From positions 2,297,245 to 2,361,244 of the forward strand of contig NZ_KE136354.1 of NCBI RefSeq assembly GCF_000406945.1: a stretch of 64,000 nt of DNA. The letters run 5' to 3'. The position numbers and the translations under genes are program-made. Positions 18,464 through 29,170 of this stretch are shown in pieces. Under the pieces are notes generated by a model. It worked only from the letters and a program-made list of their open reading frames with translations. It was not told the origin of the DNA and did not search any database. How positions within the stretch are numbered: position 1 is the stretch's first letter; each line of letters starts with the position of its first letter. Source of the DNA: Enterococcus dispar ATCC 51266. Its GTDB lineage: Bacteria; Bacillota; Bacilli; Lactobacillales; Enterococcaceae.

Positions 18464-18718
18464 CTATCGATTTTTATGGTCATATAAAAGATAAAGGATT
18501 AAAGCCAAAAAAGAAACAAAAAGACAGCCGATGCGAATCACCAATAATGTAGGGGATTCAAAATGACGGTGGTTTAACACTTGTCGAAAGAAAAATAATA
18601 ACGTTATCAATAAAGTTGCCAAGATGACTTTATGACGATTCCACTTAATAAAAAAAGCAGAGATTATCAAAAAGAGAGCGACGGGAATCCAAAAGATAAG
18701 ACCGCTAAGACGTTCCAT
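18464..18718 (-). CDS. Small membrane protein of unknown function
   Basis: This 84-residue protein is not recognised. It has three hydrophobic segments (about residues 6-22, 29-46 and 59-78) separated by short basic stretches, ending YDHKNR. The ATG at 18718 is preferred because GGAGTG lies upstream; a TTG five codons earlier is also in frame. It lies 11 bases upstream of birA on the same strand, so the two are probably co-transcribed. No catalytic motif is visible. Confidence 0.65.
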   Translation of the reverse strand: MERLSGLIFWIPVALFLIISAFFIKWNRHKVILATLLITLLFFFRQVLNHRHFESPTLLVIRIGCLFVSFLALILYLLYDHKNR

Positions 18719-19017
18719 AAAAAAACACTCCAAATAAAAGATTCAAATTTAAAAGTACTCCTATTGAACAATATTTTTTGTAAAATGTCACGAAAAAATT
18801 GTTAATAATTGAACAAGAAGCGAGATTTGTTTAAAACGATTGCATTTTTAAGGGCAAATGTAGCTTTTTTGAAACGCAAATGAATAAAATTGTTTGGATA
18901 AGCCAATGAAATGAGCCAAGAAGTGTGCAAATATTTGGCCAAAAACAAATCCGCTTTTTCTAATTATTTTTTTCTTAACAAAGTATTAAGGAAAAGCCCT
19001 GATTTGCATTGCAGCCA

Positions 19018-19046
19018 TTGACAAAACAATATTTCGTCTGTATAAT
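19018..19046 (+). promoter_or_regulatory. rpoBC promoter
   Basis: TTGACA and TATAAT are separated by exactly 17 bases. The start is expected near 19053, giving a leader of about 230 bases before rpoB. Confidence 0.9.
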
Positions 19047-19067
19047 CGACAGAGCAAAAACTATCTA

Positions 19068-19133
19068 ATGAAAAGAAGGAAGCAGGAACGATCTATTGTC
19101 CGTTTCGGCTTTGCCATAGGAAAACAAAAGTAG
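19068..19133 (+). other. Possible 21-codon leader reading frame upstream of rpoB
   Basis: An ATG about 15 bases after the predicted transcript start opens a 21-codon frame beginning MKRRKQERSIVRF, rich in Lys and Arg and with AGA/AGG codons. It stops at TAG inside the left arm of the terminator-like hairpin. No convincing ribosome site precedes the ATG, so translation is uncertain. Confidence 0.3.
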
Positions 19134-19171
19134 AAAGGTCAGTTTGAACGTTCTATCTTTTGGTTTTTTTT
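19124..19171 (+). terminator. Terminator-like hairpin in the rpoB leader (candidate attenuator)
   Basis: CAAAAGTAGAA pairs with TTCTATCTTTTG (one bulge) and is followed by eight T. It lies about 70 bases downstream of the predicted transcript start and 113 bases before rpoB. A second hairpin without T-run (GTTACGAAGATT with AATCTTTTTGTAAC) lies around 19201-19236. Confidence 0.65.
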
Positions 19172-19283
19172 ATGCCCAAAAGCCGCAAAAAATGCTTTTT
19201 GTTACGAAGATTTAATATTTGTAATCTTTTTGTAACGAAAGTTGGATAGCCTTTTTGAAAGAAATTTTTAAGGGGTGAAGAGC

Positions 19284-22200
19284 TTGGCTGGACACGTAGT
19301 AAAATACGGGAAACATCGCGAACGTAGAAGTTACGCTAGAATCAGTGAAGTATTGGAATTACCGAATTTGATTGAAATTCAAACCGACTCTTACCAATGG
19401 TTTTTAGATGAAGGTTTGCGTGAGATGTTTGAAGATATCTTACCAATCGATGACTTTAACGGTAATTTGTCACTGGAATTTGTTGATTACGACTTGAAGG
19501 AACCAAAATACACAGTTGAAGAAGCTCGTGCGCATGATGCAAACTACTCTGCGCCACTACACGTTACATTACGTTTGACAAACCGTGAAACAGGCGAAAT
19601 CAAATCACAAGAAGTTTTCTTTGGTGATTTCCCATTAATGACAGAACAAGGAACATTTATCATCAATGGTGCTGAACGGGTTATCGTATCTCAGTTGGTA
19701 CGTTCACCGGGTGTTTATTTCCACGGTAAAGTAGATAAAAATGGTAAAGAAGGTTTTGGCTCAACTGTTATTCCTAACCGTGGTGCATGGTTGGAAATGG
19801 AAACAGATGCTAAAGACATTTCTTATGTTCGGATTGACCGCACACGCAAAATTCCATTAACAGTTTTAGTCCGTGCCTTAGGTTTTGGCTCAGATGATAC
19901 TATTCTTGAAATTTTTGGCGAAAGCTTGTCATTACGCAACACAATTGAAAAAGACTTACACAAAAATGCAAGTGATTCTCGTACTGAAGAAGGCTTAAAA
20001 GATATTTACGAACGACTACGTCCAGGCGAACCAAAAACAGCCGACAGTTCTCGTAACCTTTTGAATGCCCGCTTCTTTGATCCAAAACGTTATGACCTTG
20101 CCAACGTTGGTCGTTACAAAGTAAATAAAAAATTAGACCTTAAAACACGTCTATTGAACTTAACCTTAGCGGAAACATTGGTTGACCCTGAAACAGGCGA
20201 AATCATCGTTGAAAAAGGAACTGTTTTGTCTCACCAAGAAATGGACAAATTAGCACCGTTCTTAGAAAACGGCTTGAATGCTGTAACTTACTATCCTTCA
20301 GAAGATGGTGTCGTGACAGAACCAATGACCGTACAAGTGATTAAAGTCTTTTCTCCAAAAGATCCAGAACGTGAAGTAAATGTGATTGGTAATGGCTATC
20401 CTGATGCGACTGTTAAAACAGTTCGTCCGGCTGATATCGTTGCTTCTATGAGCTATTTCTTCAACTTAATGGAAGGTATCGGCAATGTGGATGATATCGA
20501 TCACTTAGGTAACCGTCGTATTCGTTCAGTTGGTGAATTGTTACAAAACCAATTCCGTATCGGTTTAGCCCGGATGGAACGTGTGGTACGTGAACGGATG
20601 TCGATTCAAGATACCGAAACATTAACACCACAACAATTAATTAATATTCGTCCAGTGGTAGCAAGTATCAAAGAATTCTTTGGTTCTTCTCAGTTGTCAC
20701 AGTTCATGGACCAAACAAACCCATTAGGTGAGTTGACCCATAAACGTCGTCTATCAGCCTTAGGGCCTGGTGGTTTGACCCGAGATCGTGCTGGCTATGA
20801 AGTACGTGACGTTCACTATTCTCACTATGGTCGTATGTGTCCAATTGAAACGCCTGAAGGTCCAAATATCGGGTTGATCAATAGTTTGGCATCTTACGCT
20901 AAAGTAAATAAATATGGTTTTATTGAAACACCATACCGACGGGTTGATCGTGCAACAGGTCGCGTAACCGACCAAATCGACTATTTAACAGCCGATATTG
21001 AAGACCATTACGTTGTTGCCCAAGCAAACAGCCCATTAAATGAAGATGGTACGTTTAAAGAAGAATTGGTTATGGCCCGTGCGACTTCTGAAAACTTAGA
21101 AGTAACAATCGACAAAGTTGATTACATGGACGTATCACCAAAACAAGTAGTTGCCGTTGCGACTGCGTGTATTCCTTTCTTAGAAAACGATGACTCCAAC
21201 CGTGCCTTGATGGGTGCCAACATGCAGCGTCAAGCTGTACCGTTGATTAATCCTAAATCACCATGGGTTGGGACTGGGATGGAATATAAATCAGCCCATG
21301 ACTCAGGTGCTGCTTTATTATGTAAAAACCCAGGTGTTGTTGAATTTTGTGATGCATCTGAAATTCGTGTTCGTCGTGAAGATGGCGCGTTAGATGTTTA
21401 CTCTGTTACAAAATTCCGTCGTTCAAACTCAGGTACAAGCTACAACCAACGCCCATTAGTAAAACTAGGGGAAGAAGTTGAAAAAGGCGACATCTTAGCG
21501 GATGGACCTTCAATGGAAAACGGCGAAATGGCTTTAGGCCAAAACGTCTTGGTTGCCTTCATGACTTGGGAAGGTTACAACTATGAAGATGCTATCATCA
21601 TGAGCCGTCGTTTGGTGAAAGATGATGTTTATACTTCTATTCATATTGAAGAATATGAATCAGAAGCTCGTGATACAAAATTAGGGCCTGAAGAAATTAC
21701 CCGCGAAATTCCAAACGTTGGGGAAGACGCATTGAAGAACTTGGACGAAATGGGGATCATCCGCATTGGTGCTGAGGTTAAAGACGGAGACTTATTAGTT
21801 GGTAAAGTAACGCCAAAAGGTGTAACTGAATTATCTGCTGAAGAACGTCTTTTACACGCAATCTTCGGTGAAAAAGCCCGCGAAGTTCGCGATACTTCTC
21901 TACGTGTTCCTCACGGCGGTGGCGGTATTGTCCACGACGTGAAGATCTTTACCCGTGAAGCAGGCGATGAATTATCACCAGGGGTTAACATGTTAGTGCG
22001 CGTTTATATCGTGCAAAAACGTAAAATCCATGAAGGGGATAAAATGGCCGGTCGTCACGGTAATAAAGGGGTTGTATCTCGGATTATGCCAGAAGAAGAT
22101 ATGCCATATCTTCCAGACGGCACACCGGTTGATATCATGTTGAATCCTTTAGGGGTGCCATCACGGATGAACATCGGACAAGTGTTGGAATTACACTTAG

Positions 22201-22898
22201 GGATGGCTGCACGTCAATTAGGTATTCACGTTGCGACACCAGTATTTGATGGAGCTAACGATGAAGATGTTTGGGCAACAGTTAAAGAAGCAGGGATGGC
22301 CAGTGATGCCAAAACAGTTCTTTACGATGGCCGAACTGGGGAACCATTTGATGGTCGTATCTCCGTTGGGGTTATGTACATGATTAAACTAGCCCACATG
22401 GTTGACGATAAATTGCATGCCCGTTCAATTGGACCATACTCACTTGTTACCCAACAACCATTGGGTGGTAAAGCACAGTTTGGTGGACAACGTTTCGGGG
22501 AAATGGAAGTTTGGGCACTGGAAGCTTACGGTGCAGCGTATACCTTACAAGAAATCTTGACTTATAAATCAGATGACGTTGTGGGTCGTGTGAAAACATA
22601 CGAAGCTATCGTTAAAGGTGAACCAATTCCAAAACCTGGTGTACCAGAATCCTTCCGCGTATTAGTGAAAGAATTACAATCATTAGGTTTAAATATGCGC
22701 GTTCTTGATATCGATGATGAAGAAATTGAACTTCGTGATATGGACGACGATGATGATGATTTAATTACAGTAGATGCTTTGACGAAATTCGCCGAACAAC
22801 AATCTGCTAAAGAAGTTGAACAGGCAGCTGCTGCTGAAGAAAAAACTGCAGAAGAAGATTTGAACCAAGAAATCGAAACTGCCGAAGACGTTGAATAA
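19284..22898 (+). CDS. rpoB: DNA-directed RNA polymerase subunit beta
   Basis: This 1204-residue beta subunit is clearly enterococcal in sequence. The TTG at 19284 gives the family N terminus [16 protein letters not shown] and is preceded by AGGGGTG; a GTG three codons earlier lies inside the ribosome site. The rifampicin pocket reads [20 protein letters not shown] then [10 protein letters not shown], so the usual resistance positions (Gln, Asp, His, Arg, Ser) are wild type. The conserved [10 protein letters not shown] and the C-terminal [19 protein letters not shown] are intact. The tail is acidic and rich in Glu/Ala, variable in this family. It forms a two-gene unit with rpoC. Confidence 0.98.
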   Translation: MAGHVVKYGKHRERRSYARISEVLELPNLIEIQTDSYQWFLDEGLREMFEDILPIDDFNGNLSLEFVDYDLKEPKYTVEEARAHDANYSAPLHVTLRLTNRETGEIKSQEVFFGDFPLMTEQGTFIINGAERVIVSQLVRSPGVYFHGKVDKNGKEGFGSTVIPNRGAWLEMETDAKDISYVRIDRTRKIPLTVLVRALGFGSDDTILEIFGESLSLRNTIEKDLHKNASDSRTEEGLKDIYERLRPGEPKTADSSRNLLNARFFDPKRYDLANVGRYKVNKKLDLKTRLLNLTLAETLVDPETGEIIVEKGTVLSHQEMDKLAPFLENGLNAVTYYPSEDGVVTEPMTVQVIKVFSPKDPEREVNVIGNGYPDATVKTVRPADIVASMSYFFNLMEGIGNVDDIDHLGNRRIRSVGELLQNQFRIGLARMERVVRERMSIQDTETLTPQQLINIRPVVASIKEFFGSSQLSQFMDQTNPLGELTHKRRLSALGPGGLTRDRAGYEVRDVHYSHYGRMCPIETPEGPNIGLINSLASYAKVNKYGFIETPYRRVDRATGRVTDQIDYLTADIEDHYVVAQANSPLNEDGTFKEELVMARATSENLEVTIDKVDYMDVSPKQVVAVATACIPFLENDDSNRALMGANMQRQAVPLINPKSPWVGTGMEYKSAHDSGAALLCKNPGVVEFCDASEIRVRREDGALDVYSVTKFRRSNSGTSYNQRPLVKLGEEVEKGDILADGPSMENGEMALGQNVLVAFMTWEGYNYEDAIIMSRRLVKDDVYTSIHIEEYESEARDTKLGPEEITREIPNVGEDALKNLDEMGIIRIGAEVKDGDLLVGKVTPKGVTELSAEERLLHAIFGEKAREVRDTSLRVPHGGGGIVHDVKIFTREAGDELSPGVNMLVRVYIVQKRKIHEGDKMAGRHGNKGVVSRIMPEEDMPYLPDGTPVDIMLNPLGVPSRMNIGQVLELHLGMAARQLGIHVATPVFDGANDEDVWATVKEAGMASDAKTVLYDGRTGEPFDGRISVGVMYMIKLAHMVDDKLHARSIGPYSLVTQQPLGGKAQFGGQRFGEMEVWALEAYGAAYTLQEILTYKSDDVVGRVKTYEAIVKGEPIPKPGVPESFRVLVKELQSLGLNMRVLDIDDEEIELRDMDDDDDDLITVDALTKFAEQQSAKEVEQAAAAEEKTAEEDLNQEIETAEDVE

Positions 22899-22911
22899 GC
22901 TTTAACATAAC

Positions 22912-22960
22912 GGAGAATTTGGCACTTTTTCGTACAAAAACGGCTAAGTGTCAAAACTCC
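22912..22960 (+). other. Long stem-loop between rpoB and rpoC
   Basis: GGAGAATTTGGCACTT can pair with AAGTGTCAAAACTCC over about 15 base pairs. No T-run follows, so it is not a terminator; a processing site, a transcript stabiliser or a pause element is possible. Confidence 0.6.
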
Positions 22961-23022
22961 CTTAAAAGCTTACGTTTATATTCAGTTGCAACCCGCTAGA
23001 AATGAAATGGAGGGAACCCCTT

Positions 23023-26000
23023 TTGATCGATGTAAATAAATTCGAAAGCATGCAAATAGGTCTGGCATCTCCTGAGAAAATCAGAAGCTGGTCATACGGG
23101 GAAGTTAAAAAACCTGAGACCATCAACTACCGCACGCTAAAACCGGAACGGGAAGGTTTGTTTGACGAACGCATCTTCGGTCCTACTAAAGACTGGGAAT
23201 GTGCTTGTGGTAAATACAAACGTATTCGTTACAAAGGCATCGTCTGTGACCGTTGTGGCGTGGAAGTAACACGCTCAAAAGTACGTCGTGAACGTATGGG
23301 TCATATTGAATTAGCTGCTCCGGTTTCACATATTTGGTATTTCAAAGGTATCCCATCACGGATGGGCTTAGTTTTAGACATGAGTCCACGGGCATTAGAA
23401 GAAGTTATTTACTTTGCTTCTTATGTCGTAATTGATCCAGGCGATACTTCATTAGAGAAAAAACAATTATTGACCGAAAGAGAATACCGTGAAAAACGAG
23501 ATCAATATGGTCAAACATTCACTGCTGCTATGGGTGCTGAAGCAATTAAACAATTGTTAGACAGCGTTGATTTAGATGGCGAAGCAGCTGAATTAAAAGA
23601 AGAATTAAAAACTGCTTCTGGTCAAAAACGGACACGGGCAATCCGCCGTTTAGACATTTTGGAAGCTTTCCGCAAATCTGGCAACAAACCAAGCTGGATG
23701 GTAATGGATGTTATTCCTGTTATCCCGCCAGATCTACGCCCAATGGTGCAATTAGAAGGTGGCCGTTTTGCAACGAGTGACTTAAATGACTTGTACCGTC
23801 GTGTAATTAACCGTAACAACCGGTTAAAACGTTTATTAGATTTAAATGCACCTTCTATTATCGTGCAAAACGAAAAACGGATGTTACAAGAAGCCGTTGA
23901 TGCGTTGATCGATAATGGTCGTCGCGGCCGTCCTGTTACAGGACCGGGTAACCGTCCATTAAAATCACTTTCTCATATGTTGAAAGGGAAACAAGGTCGT
24001 TTCCGTCAAAACTTATTAGGGAAACGTGTTGACTACTCTGGTCGTTCCGTTATCGTCGTTGGACCTTTCTTGAAAATGTATCAATGTGGTTTGCCAAAAG
24101 AAATGGCAATTGAATTGTTCAAACCATTTGTAATGAAAGAATTAGTTCAACGTGAAATTGCTTCTAACATCAAAAATGCCAAACGTAAAATCGAACGTAT
24201 GGAAGATGAAGTCTGGGACGTTTTAGAAGACGTCATCAAAGAACACCCTGTTCTATTGAACCGGGCACCTACTTTGCACAGATTAGGTATCCAAGCCTTT
24301 GAACCAGTCTTAGTTGAAGGTCGCGCTATTCGTTTGCACCCATTAGTGTGTGAAGCCTACAATGCCGATTTCGATGGTGACCAAATGGCCGTTCACGTAC
24401 CGTTAAATGACGAAGCACAAGCAGAAGCGCGGATGTTAATGTTAGCGGCACAAAACATCTTGAATCCAAAAGATGGTAAGCCAGTTGTAACTCCTTCTCA
24501 AGATATGGTCTTAGGGAACTATTACTTAACGATGGAAGAAGATGGCCGTGAAGGTGAAGGTATGATCTTCCGTGATATGGATGAAGCTGTGACTGCTTGG
24601 CGCAATGGCTACGTGCATTTACATTCACGTATTGCAGTTAACCCAAGAACTCTAGGGGACAAACCATTCACTGAAGAACAAAAAAATCGTTTAATGGTAA
24701 CCACAGTTGGTAAAGTAATCTTTAACTCGATTATGCCACCAGAATTCCCTTACCTAAACGAACCAACCGATTTCAACTTGACGATTCAAACGCCAGATAA
24801 ATACTTTGTGGAAGCTGGAACCGATATTCCAACCTTCATTAAAGAACAAGAACTCGTTGGACCATTCAAGAAGAAAAACTTAGGAAATATCATTGCCGAA
24901 GTCTTCAAACGTTTCAAAGTTACGGAAACTTCTAAAATGTTAGACCGCATGAAAGACTTAGGTTACAAACATTCAACTCATGCCGGTATCACAGTAGGTA
25001 TTGCCGATATCATGGTTTTAGCTGAAAAACATGACATCATTGAAAATGCCCACAAACAAGTCGAAACCATTACCAAACAATTCCGTCGTGGTTTGATTAC
25101 AGATGATGAACGTTATGAACGCGTTATTGGCGTTTGGAATGCTGCTAAAGATGAAATTCAACAAAAATTGATGGAATCCTTAGATGCCAAAAACCCAATC
25201 TTCATGATGAGTGACTCTGGTGCCCGTGGTAACATCTCCAACTTTACACAGCTTGCTGGTATGCGTGGTTTGATGGCGGCGCCAAATGGTCGAATCATGG
25301 AATTGCCAATCATCTCAAACTTCCGTGAAGGATTATCTGTCTTGGAAATGTTTATCTCCACTCACGGTGCCCGCAAAGGGATGACCGATACCGCCTTGAA
25401 GACTGCCGATTCTGGTTATCTTACACGTCGTTTAGTTGACGTGGCCCAAGACGTTATCATTCGTGAAGAAGATTGTGGCACAGACCGTGGTTTAGATATC
25501 AGCGCGATTCGCGAAGGTAACGAAATCATTGAATCACTAGAAGAACGTTTGGTTGGACGTTACACACGCAAGTCAGTCGTTAATCCTGAAACTGGTGAAA
25601 TCATGCTAGGCTCAGATGCTTTAATTACAGAAGATCTTGCAAGACAAATCGTTGACGCCGGGATTGAAACTGTTTCAATTCGTTCGGTCTTCACATGTAA
25701 TACCAAACATGGTGTATGTAAACATTGTTATGGCCGTAACTTGGCAACAGGTGCTGAAGTTGAAGTTGGTGAAGCAGTTGGTACTATCGCTGCCCAATCA
25801 ATTGGTGAACCAGGTACTCAGTTAACCATGCGTACATTCCATACCGGTGGGGTTGCCGGGGACGATATTACCCAAGGTCTTCCTCGTGTCCAAGAAATTT
25901 TTGAAGCCCGTAATCCAAAAGGACAAGCGGTCATCACCGAAGTTACGGGTGAAGTAATTGAAATTGCTGAAGATGCTGCAACTCGCAGTAAAGAAGTGAC

Positions 26001-26673
26001 AATCAAAGGCACGACCGATACACGGACATACACTGTTCCTTATACAGCCCGTATGAAAGTGGCAGAAGGAGATTACATCCATCGTGGTGCACCTCTAACT
26101 GAAGGTTCTATCGATCCTAAACAATTGTTACAAGTTCGCGATGTTTTATCTGTTGAAAACTACCTATTACGTGAAGTACAACGTGTTTACCGTATGCAAG
26201 GGGTAGAAATCGGCGATAAACATATCGAAGTGATGGTTCGTCAAATGTTGCGTAAAGTTCGCGTAATGGACCCAGGTGATACTGAAATCTTACCAGGTAC
26301 ATTATTAGACATTGCCGACTTTAAAGACCAAAACTACAACACATTGGTTGCTGGTGGCGTACCAGCAACATCTCGTCCAGTGTTACTAGGGATTACCAAA
26401 GCATCATTAGAAACAAACAGTTTCTTATCTGCTGCGTCATTCCAAGAAACAACACGGGTGTTAACAGACGCTGCTATTCGTGGCAAACGTGATCCATTGC
26501 TAGGTCTAAAAGAAAATGTTATCATCGGGAAAATTATTCCTGCTGGTACTGGTATGGCACGTTACCGCAATATGGAACCAAAAGAAGTCACTGTGGCTTC
26601 TGAAAATGTCTATAGTATTTCTGACATCGAAGCACAAATGGCTGCTGAAGATGCATTAAATAATCAAGACTAA
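23023..26673 (+). CDS. rpoC: DNA-directed RNA polymerase subunit beta'
   Basis: This 1216-residue catalytic subunit begins [19 protein letters not shown] at a TTG preceded by GGAGGG with 8-base spacing. The first zinc site CACGKYKR...CDRCG is intact. The active-site Mg loop NADFDGDQM lies at residues 447-455, and the second zinc site (CGTDRG...[13 protein letters not shown]) is present. The trigger-loop region [16 protein letters not shown] is unaltered. A strong terminator follows, so rpoB and rpoC end the unit here. Confidence 0.98.
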   Translation: MIDVNKFESMQIGLASPEKIRSWSYGEVKKPETINYRTLKPEREGLFDERIFGPTKDWECACGKYKRIRYKGIVCDRCGVEVTRSKVRRERMGHIELAAPVSHIWYFKGIPSRMGLVLDMSPRALEEVIYFASYVVIDPGDTSLEKKQLLTEREYREKRDQYGQTFTAAMGAEAIKQLLDSVDLDGEAAELKEELKTASGQKRTRAIRRLDILEAFRKSGNKPSWMVMDVIPVIPPDLRPMVQLEGGRFATSDLNDLYRRVINRNNRLKRLLDLNAPSIIVQNEKRMLQEAVDALIDNGRRGRPVTGPGNRPLKSLSHMLKGKQGRFRQNLLGKRVDYSGRSVIVVGPFLKMYQCGLPKEMAIELFKPFVMKELVQREIASNIKNAKRKIERMEDEVWDVLEDVIKEHPVLLNRAPTLHRLGIQAFEPVLVEGRAIRLHPLVCEAYNADFDGDQMAVHVPLNDEAQAEARMLMLAAQNILNPKDGKPVVTPSQDMVLGNYYLTMEEDGREGEGMIFRDMDEAVTAWRNGYVHLHSRIAVNPRTLGDKPFTEEQKNRLMVTTVGKVIFNSIMPPEFPYLNEPTDFNLTIQTPDKYFVEAGTDIPTFIKEQELVGPFKKKNLGNIIAEVFKRFKVTETSKMLDRMKDLGYKHSTHAGITVGIADIMVLAEKHDIIENAHKQVETITKQFRRGLITDDERYERVIGVWNAAKDEIQQKLMESLDAKNPIFMMSDSGARGNISNFTQLAGMRGLMAAPNGRIMELPIISNFREGLSVLEMFISTHGARKGMTDTALKTADSGYLTRRLVDVAQDVIIREEDCGTDRGLDISAIREGNEIIESLEERLVGRYTRKSVVNPETGEIMLGSDALITEDLARQIVDAGIETVSIRSVFTCNTKHGVCKHCYGRNLATGAEVEVGEAVGTIAAQSIGEPGTQLTMRTFHTGGVAGDDITQGLPRVQEIFEARNPKGQAVITEVTGEVIEIAEDAATRSKEVTIKGTTDTRTYTVPYTARMKVAEGDYIHRGAPLTEGSIDPKQLLQVRDVLSVENYLLREVQRVYRMQGVEIGDKHIEVMVRQMLRKVRVMDPGDTEILPGTLLDIADFKDQNYNTLVAGGVPATSRPVLLGITKASLETNSFLSAASFQETTRVLTDAAIRGKRDPLLGLKENVIIGKIIPAGTGMARYRNMEPKEVTVASENVYSISDIEAQMAAEDALNNQD

Positions 26674-26675
26674 TT

Positions 26676-26711
26676 TAAAGGCCTCCTGTTTTAAACAGGA
26701 GGCCTTTTTGT
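26676..26711 (+). terminator. Terminator after rpoC
   Basis: AAAGGCCTCCTGTT pairs with AACAGGAGGCCTTT and is followed by T residues. Confidence 0.95.
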
Positions 26712-26783
26712 CTGGTGAAAAGTTAATTTGTGGCTGCCTCAAAAATTTTAAAGAGTCGCTCCTTTTTAACGCAAAAAAACATA

Positions 26784-26815
26784 TTGAACCGAAAGAAAGC
26801 AAAATATGCTATACT
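26784..26815 (+). promoter_or_regulatory. Promoter with extended -10 before the IIB-like gene
   Basis: TATACT (26810-26815) is preceded by TG at the extended -10 position; TTGAAC lies 20 bases further up, a long spacer that the extended -10 may compensate. Confidence 0.55.
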
Positions 26816-26852
26816 CTCTGTAACGAATTCGTGACAAAGAGGTGGAGTGGAG

Positions 26853-27770
26853 ATGTTTATTTACGTTGGCTGTTCTGGTGGCGGTACTTCCAGTATGTTT
26901 TGCCAAAAAATGGTAAAAGAGATTGCCAAGCAAGGAAATTTGAGTGCAGTATTTACCGATGTAACAACGGCTTTTTTAAAACGGCGAGAATATGGTAATG
27001 CCTATGATTTAGTTTTTGTGTATGGGGGTATTGGTATGATTACCCAAAATACGGTTGATGATTTTGGGCGATTGTTTGATGTGGTTTTTGTAGCGCCGCA
27101 AGTACGATTTTTAACGGAATCAATCCAAAAGTTATTAAAGAATTTTCCAACTATTGTGAAAGATATTCCTATGAAAATCTTTGGAAAAATGAACGCTTAT
27201 GATGCTTATGATTTACTTTTAGAAGAATTAATTTTTTTAGATGAAAAAAGAGCTTATCAATCGGATATGGTCACAGTTACCAAAGCACAGGATAAGGATA
27301 TTGAAATACTAGTAGTGGGAGGCAGTAGTCAGGAGAAATATTTTAAAAAACAATTTAGCCAATGGGAAAAGCAAGAAATTCTATTTTCGACTGAGCGTTT
27401 TTCTCTAATCGGACTTTATGATTTTCAACCGCAAGAAGATGTTTGTTTGCGATTGTTATTTTGCAATGGTGGCCAAATTAAAGAAGAAGAGTTAGCGCAA
27501 CTGACGCGGCGAATTGATGGCGTATGGTTAATGCCAGCTGCTTATTTAGGTTTTGAAAAAAAGTTAAAATGGTTTGAGGAGTATCAAATTCCTGTTTTTA
27601 GTCCTTCTTTTGAAGAAGTAAAAGACAGCTTTGAAAAAGATTTAGTGACTGACTTTTTACTCACAGTAGAGCAATACGCAGCTGCAGCAACTCAAAAAAG
27701 TGTCGCGTTACATGAAAATGTACAATTAAAGCCGCGCAAATCATTTTTGAATATTATCAGCTGGGGGTAA
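26853..27770 (+). CDS. PTS lactose/cellobiose IIB-like protein with unknown C-terminal half
   Basis: The 305-residue protein opens MFIYVGCSGGGTSSMFCQKM, which follows the phosphocysteine P-loop of cellobiose-type PTS IIB domains (C-S-x-G-x-S-[ST]-S). The first 110 residues fit that fold. The second half (about residues 140-305) is not recognised and no IIA or IIC gene is nearby, so an ordinary sugar transporter role is unlikely. It may be a regulatory or sensing protein that uses the IIB fold. The start at 26853 has GGTGGAG just before it. Its 3' end overlaps the converging HTH gene by 30 bases. Confidence 0.6.
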   Translation: MFIYVGCSGGGTSSMFCQKMVKEIAKQGNLSAVFTDVTTAFLKRREYGNAYDLVFVYGGIGMITQNTVDDFGRLFDVVFVAPQVRFLTESIQKLLKNFPTIVKDIPMKIFGKMNAYDAYDLLLEELIFLDEKRAYQSDMVTVTKAQDKDIEILVVGGSSQEKYFKKQFSQWEKQEILFSTERFSLIGLYDFQPQEDVCLRLLFCNGGQIKEEELAQLTRRIDGVWLMPAAYLGFEKKLKWFEEYQIPVFSPSFEEVKDSFEKDLVTDFLLTVEQYAAAATQKSVALHENVQLKPRKSFLNIISWG

Positions 27771-28154
27771 AAGATTCGCTACACGCACCCACTGTAAAAA
27801 ATCTTTTTCGTGTTGAAAAAGATATAAAATGCGTTCTTTGCCTAAAATATATTCTGTGATTTGAAGTTGTTTCCCAGATTTTAAAGCAGCTTGAATAACT
27901 TTGAGTTGGTCTGCTTTATTTTCTTGCAGTCCTTTAGTTAAAGCGTTTAAACTTAAACGTAAATTTTCCTGTGGTGGAAAACCAAAAACGCGAACCATCG
28001 CATCGTAAGTTGTTAACCAAACGGTGCCGCTTTTACGAACTTCACCGTCAAGAAATTTGCCCCGCAAGGCAGCTTGTCGGATTGTACTGCCGTTGGCTAA
28101 TCCCCATTTTTGAGCTGCTTCGGTGAAGGTTAAGACTTGATTCAAATCGATCAC
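27741..28154 (-). CDS. Helix-turn-helix DNA-binding protein
   Basis: This 137-residue protein starts MIDLNQVLTFTEAAQKWGLA, and residues 9-55 form a helix-turn-helix with a small wing (STIRQAALRGKFLDGEVRKS, then GTVWLTTYDAMVRVFG), similar to DNA-binding domains of small cytosolic regulators. The remainder is helical and not recognised. The start is a GTG with GAAAGGACG upstream. It converges on and overlaps the IIB-like gene, which could allow antisense control. The target is unknown. Confidence 0.65.
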   Translation of the reverse strand: MIDLNQVLTFTEAAQKWGLANGSTIRQAALRGKFLDGEVRKSGTVWLTTYDAMVRVFGFPPQENLRLSLNALTKGLQENKADQLKVIQAALKSGKQLQITEYILGKERILYLFQHEKDFLQWVRVANLLPPADNIQK

Positions 28155-28278
28155 AGGCTTTCACGTCCTTTCTCTATCATTTTAGCCTAAGGGTGCCAAG
28201 ATGAAAAGACGAGAAAACAAAAAGGAGAAGATAGTCAAAAACTGCAGCAATTTACATCTCATGATAAAATAAAGACAA

Positions 28279-28968
28279 TCAGAAGTTTTTAAGCACACAT
28301 GCAACTACAAATAATCCCCCACTTAAAAAAGGGATAAAGGGCAGCGTGTCGGTATGTTTTTTTACTATTTTGGCGCCTAAAAAGTAAAGCAGACCCAAGC
28401 TGCTGCTAATTAACAACAGGAGACAGAACTGGCGAAAAGAAAGCCAAGGACTCCAAGCAAGTAATAAATATAAATCGCCAGCTCCTATTTTATTTTGATA
28501 ATAACGGAGAAAAAAGCAGGCGAGAAGTCCACAATAAAGTAGCGTTTCCCAATGAAAGACCGAATGTAAGCTAAACTGAGCGCACCACAGCAGGAAAGTT
28601 GTCCCAAAAAAGATTTTGCTATCTAATGTTTGCGTATAAATATCAACGATGCTTAACAGCCAGGCAGTATAGAGCCAAAACACGAGTAATAAAGAGGTAG
28701 GCAGAATTTTAGCGGGTAAACAAAGTAAAAATACTAACCCGCAACTCAATTCTGCCCAAAAATAAGTGCTGGAAAATTTGACGTGACAATGACGACAGCG
28801 TCCAGATTGGATTAAAAAGCTGAAGAGGGGAATCAGTTCGTACCACGTGAGCTTACTTTTACAAGCTGTACAATGAGAAGGCGGCCATGCCGAAGAAATT
28901 CCTGCCATATGCCGGGTTATGAGAAGATAGCCAAATGAACCAAAACAACATCCGATAATAAATGTCAT
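28279..28968 (-). CDS. comC: Prepilin peptidase (type IV leader peptidase, ComC-like)
   Basis: This 229-residue integral membrane aspartyl protease cleaves and often methylates type IV prepilin-like proteins. The N-terminal zinc motif has CTAC and CRHC pairs, and the catalytic aspartates lie in SIVDIYTQTLD and in the GAGDLYLLL motif. Seven or so hydrophobic segments follow. In Gram-positive bacteria such an enzyme matures ComGC-type competence pseudopilins; the comG operon is not in this window. The ATG follows AAAGGAGAATTGCT. Assignment as ComC rather than another pilin peptidase rests on the absence of pilin genes nearby. Confidence 0.85.
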   Translation of the reverse strand: MTFIIGCCFGSFGYLLITRHMAGISSAWPPSHCTACKSKLTWYELIPLFSFLIQSGRCRHCHVKFSSTYFWAELSCGLVFLLCLPAKILPTSLLLVFWLYTAWLLSIVDIYTQTLDSKIFFGTTFLLWCAQFSLHSVFHWETLLYCGLLACFFLRYYQNKIGAGDLYLLLAWSPWLSFRQFCLLLLISSSLGLLYFLGAKIVKKHTDTLPFIPFLSGGLFVVACVLKNF

Positions 28969-29170
28969 AGCAATTCTCCTTTCAAAAGAAGATACGCAAA
29001 AAAATTGATTTTATTTTGGCACAATTTTATTAGGTTGAAGATTAACTGAGGTAGCGCAATAGTTGGCAAAACAATTTTCTATCAAAGAATAATAAAAGTG
29101 AATTGATTATGTGACGGGCATAAAAATTTGTAAAACTTGTTGTAAGGATCAAAAAAAGAGGTGGGAGAAA

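Noticed and set aside
20640-20790. Rifampicin-resistance mutations in rpoB
   Set aside because: The resistance-determining region reads as wild type at the usual positions.
26708-26998. A 96-codon open frame overlapping the start of the IIB-like gene
   Set aside because: Wrong frame relative to the real gene, no ribosome site and starts in a terminator tail.
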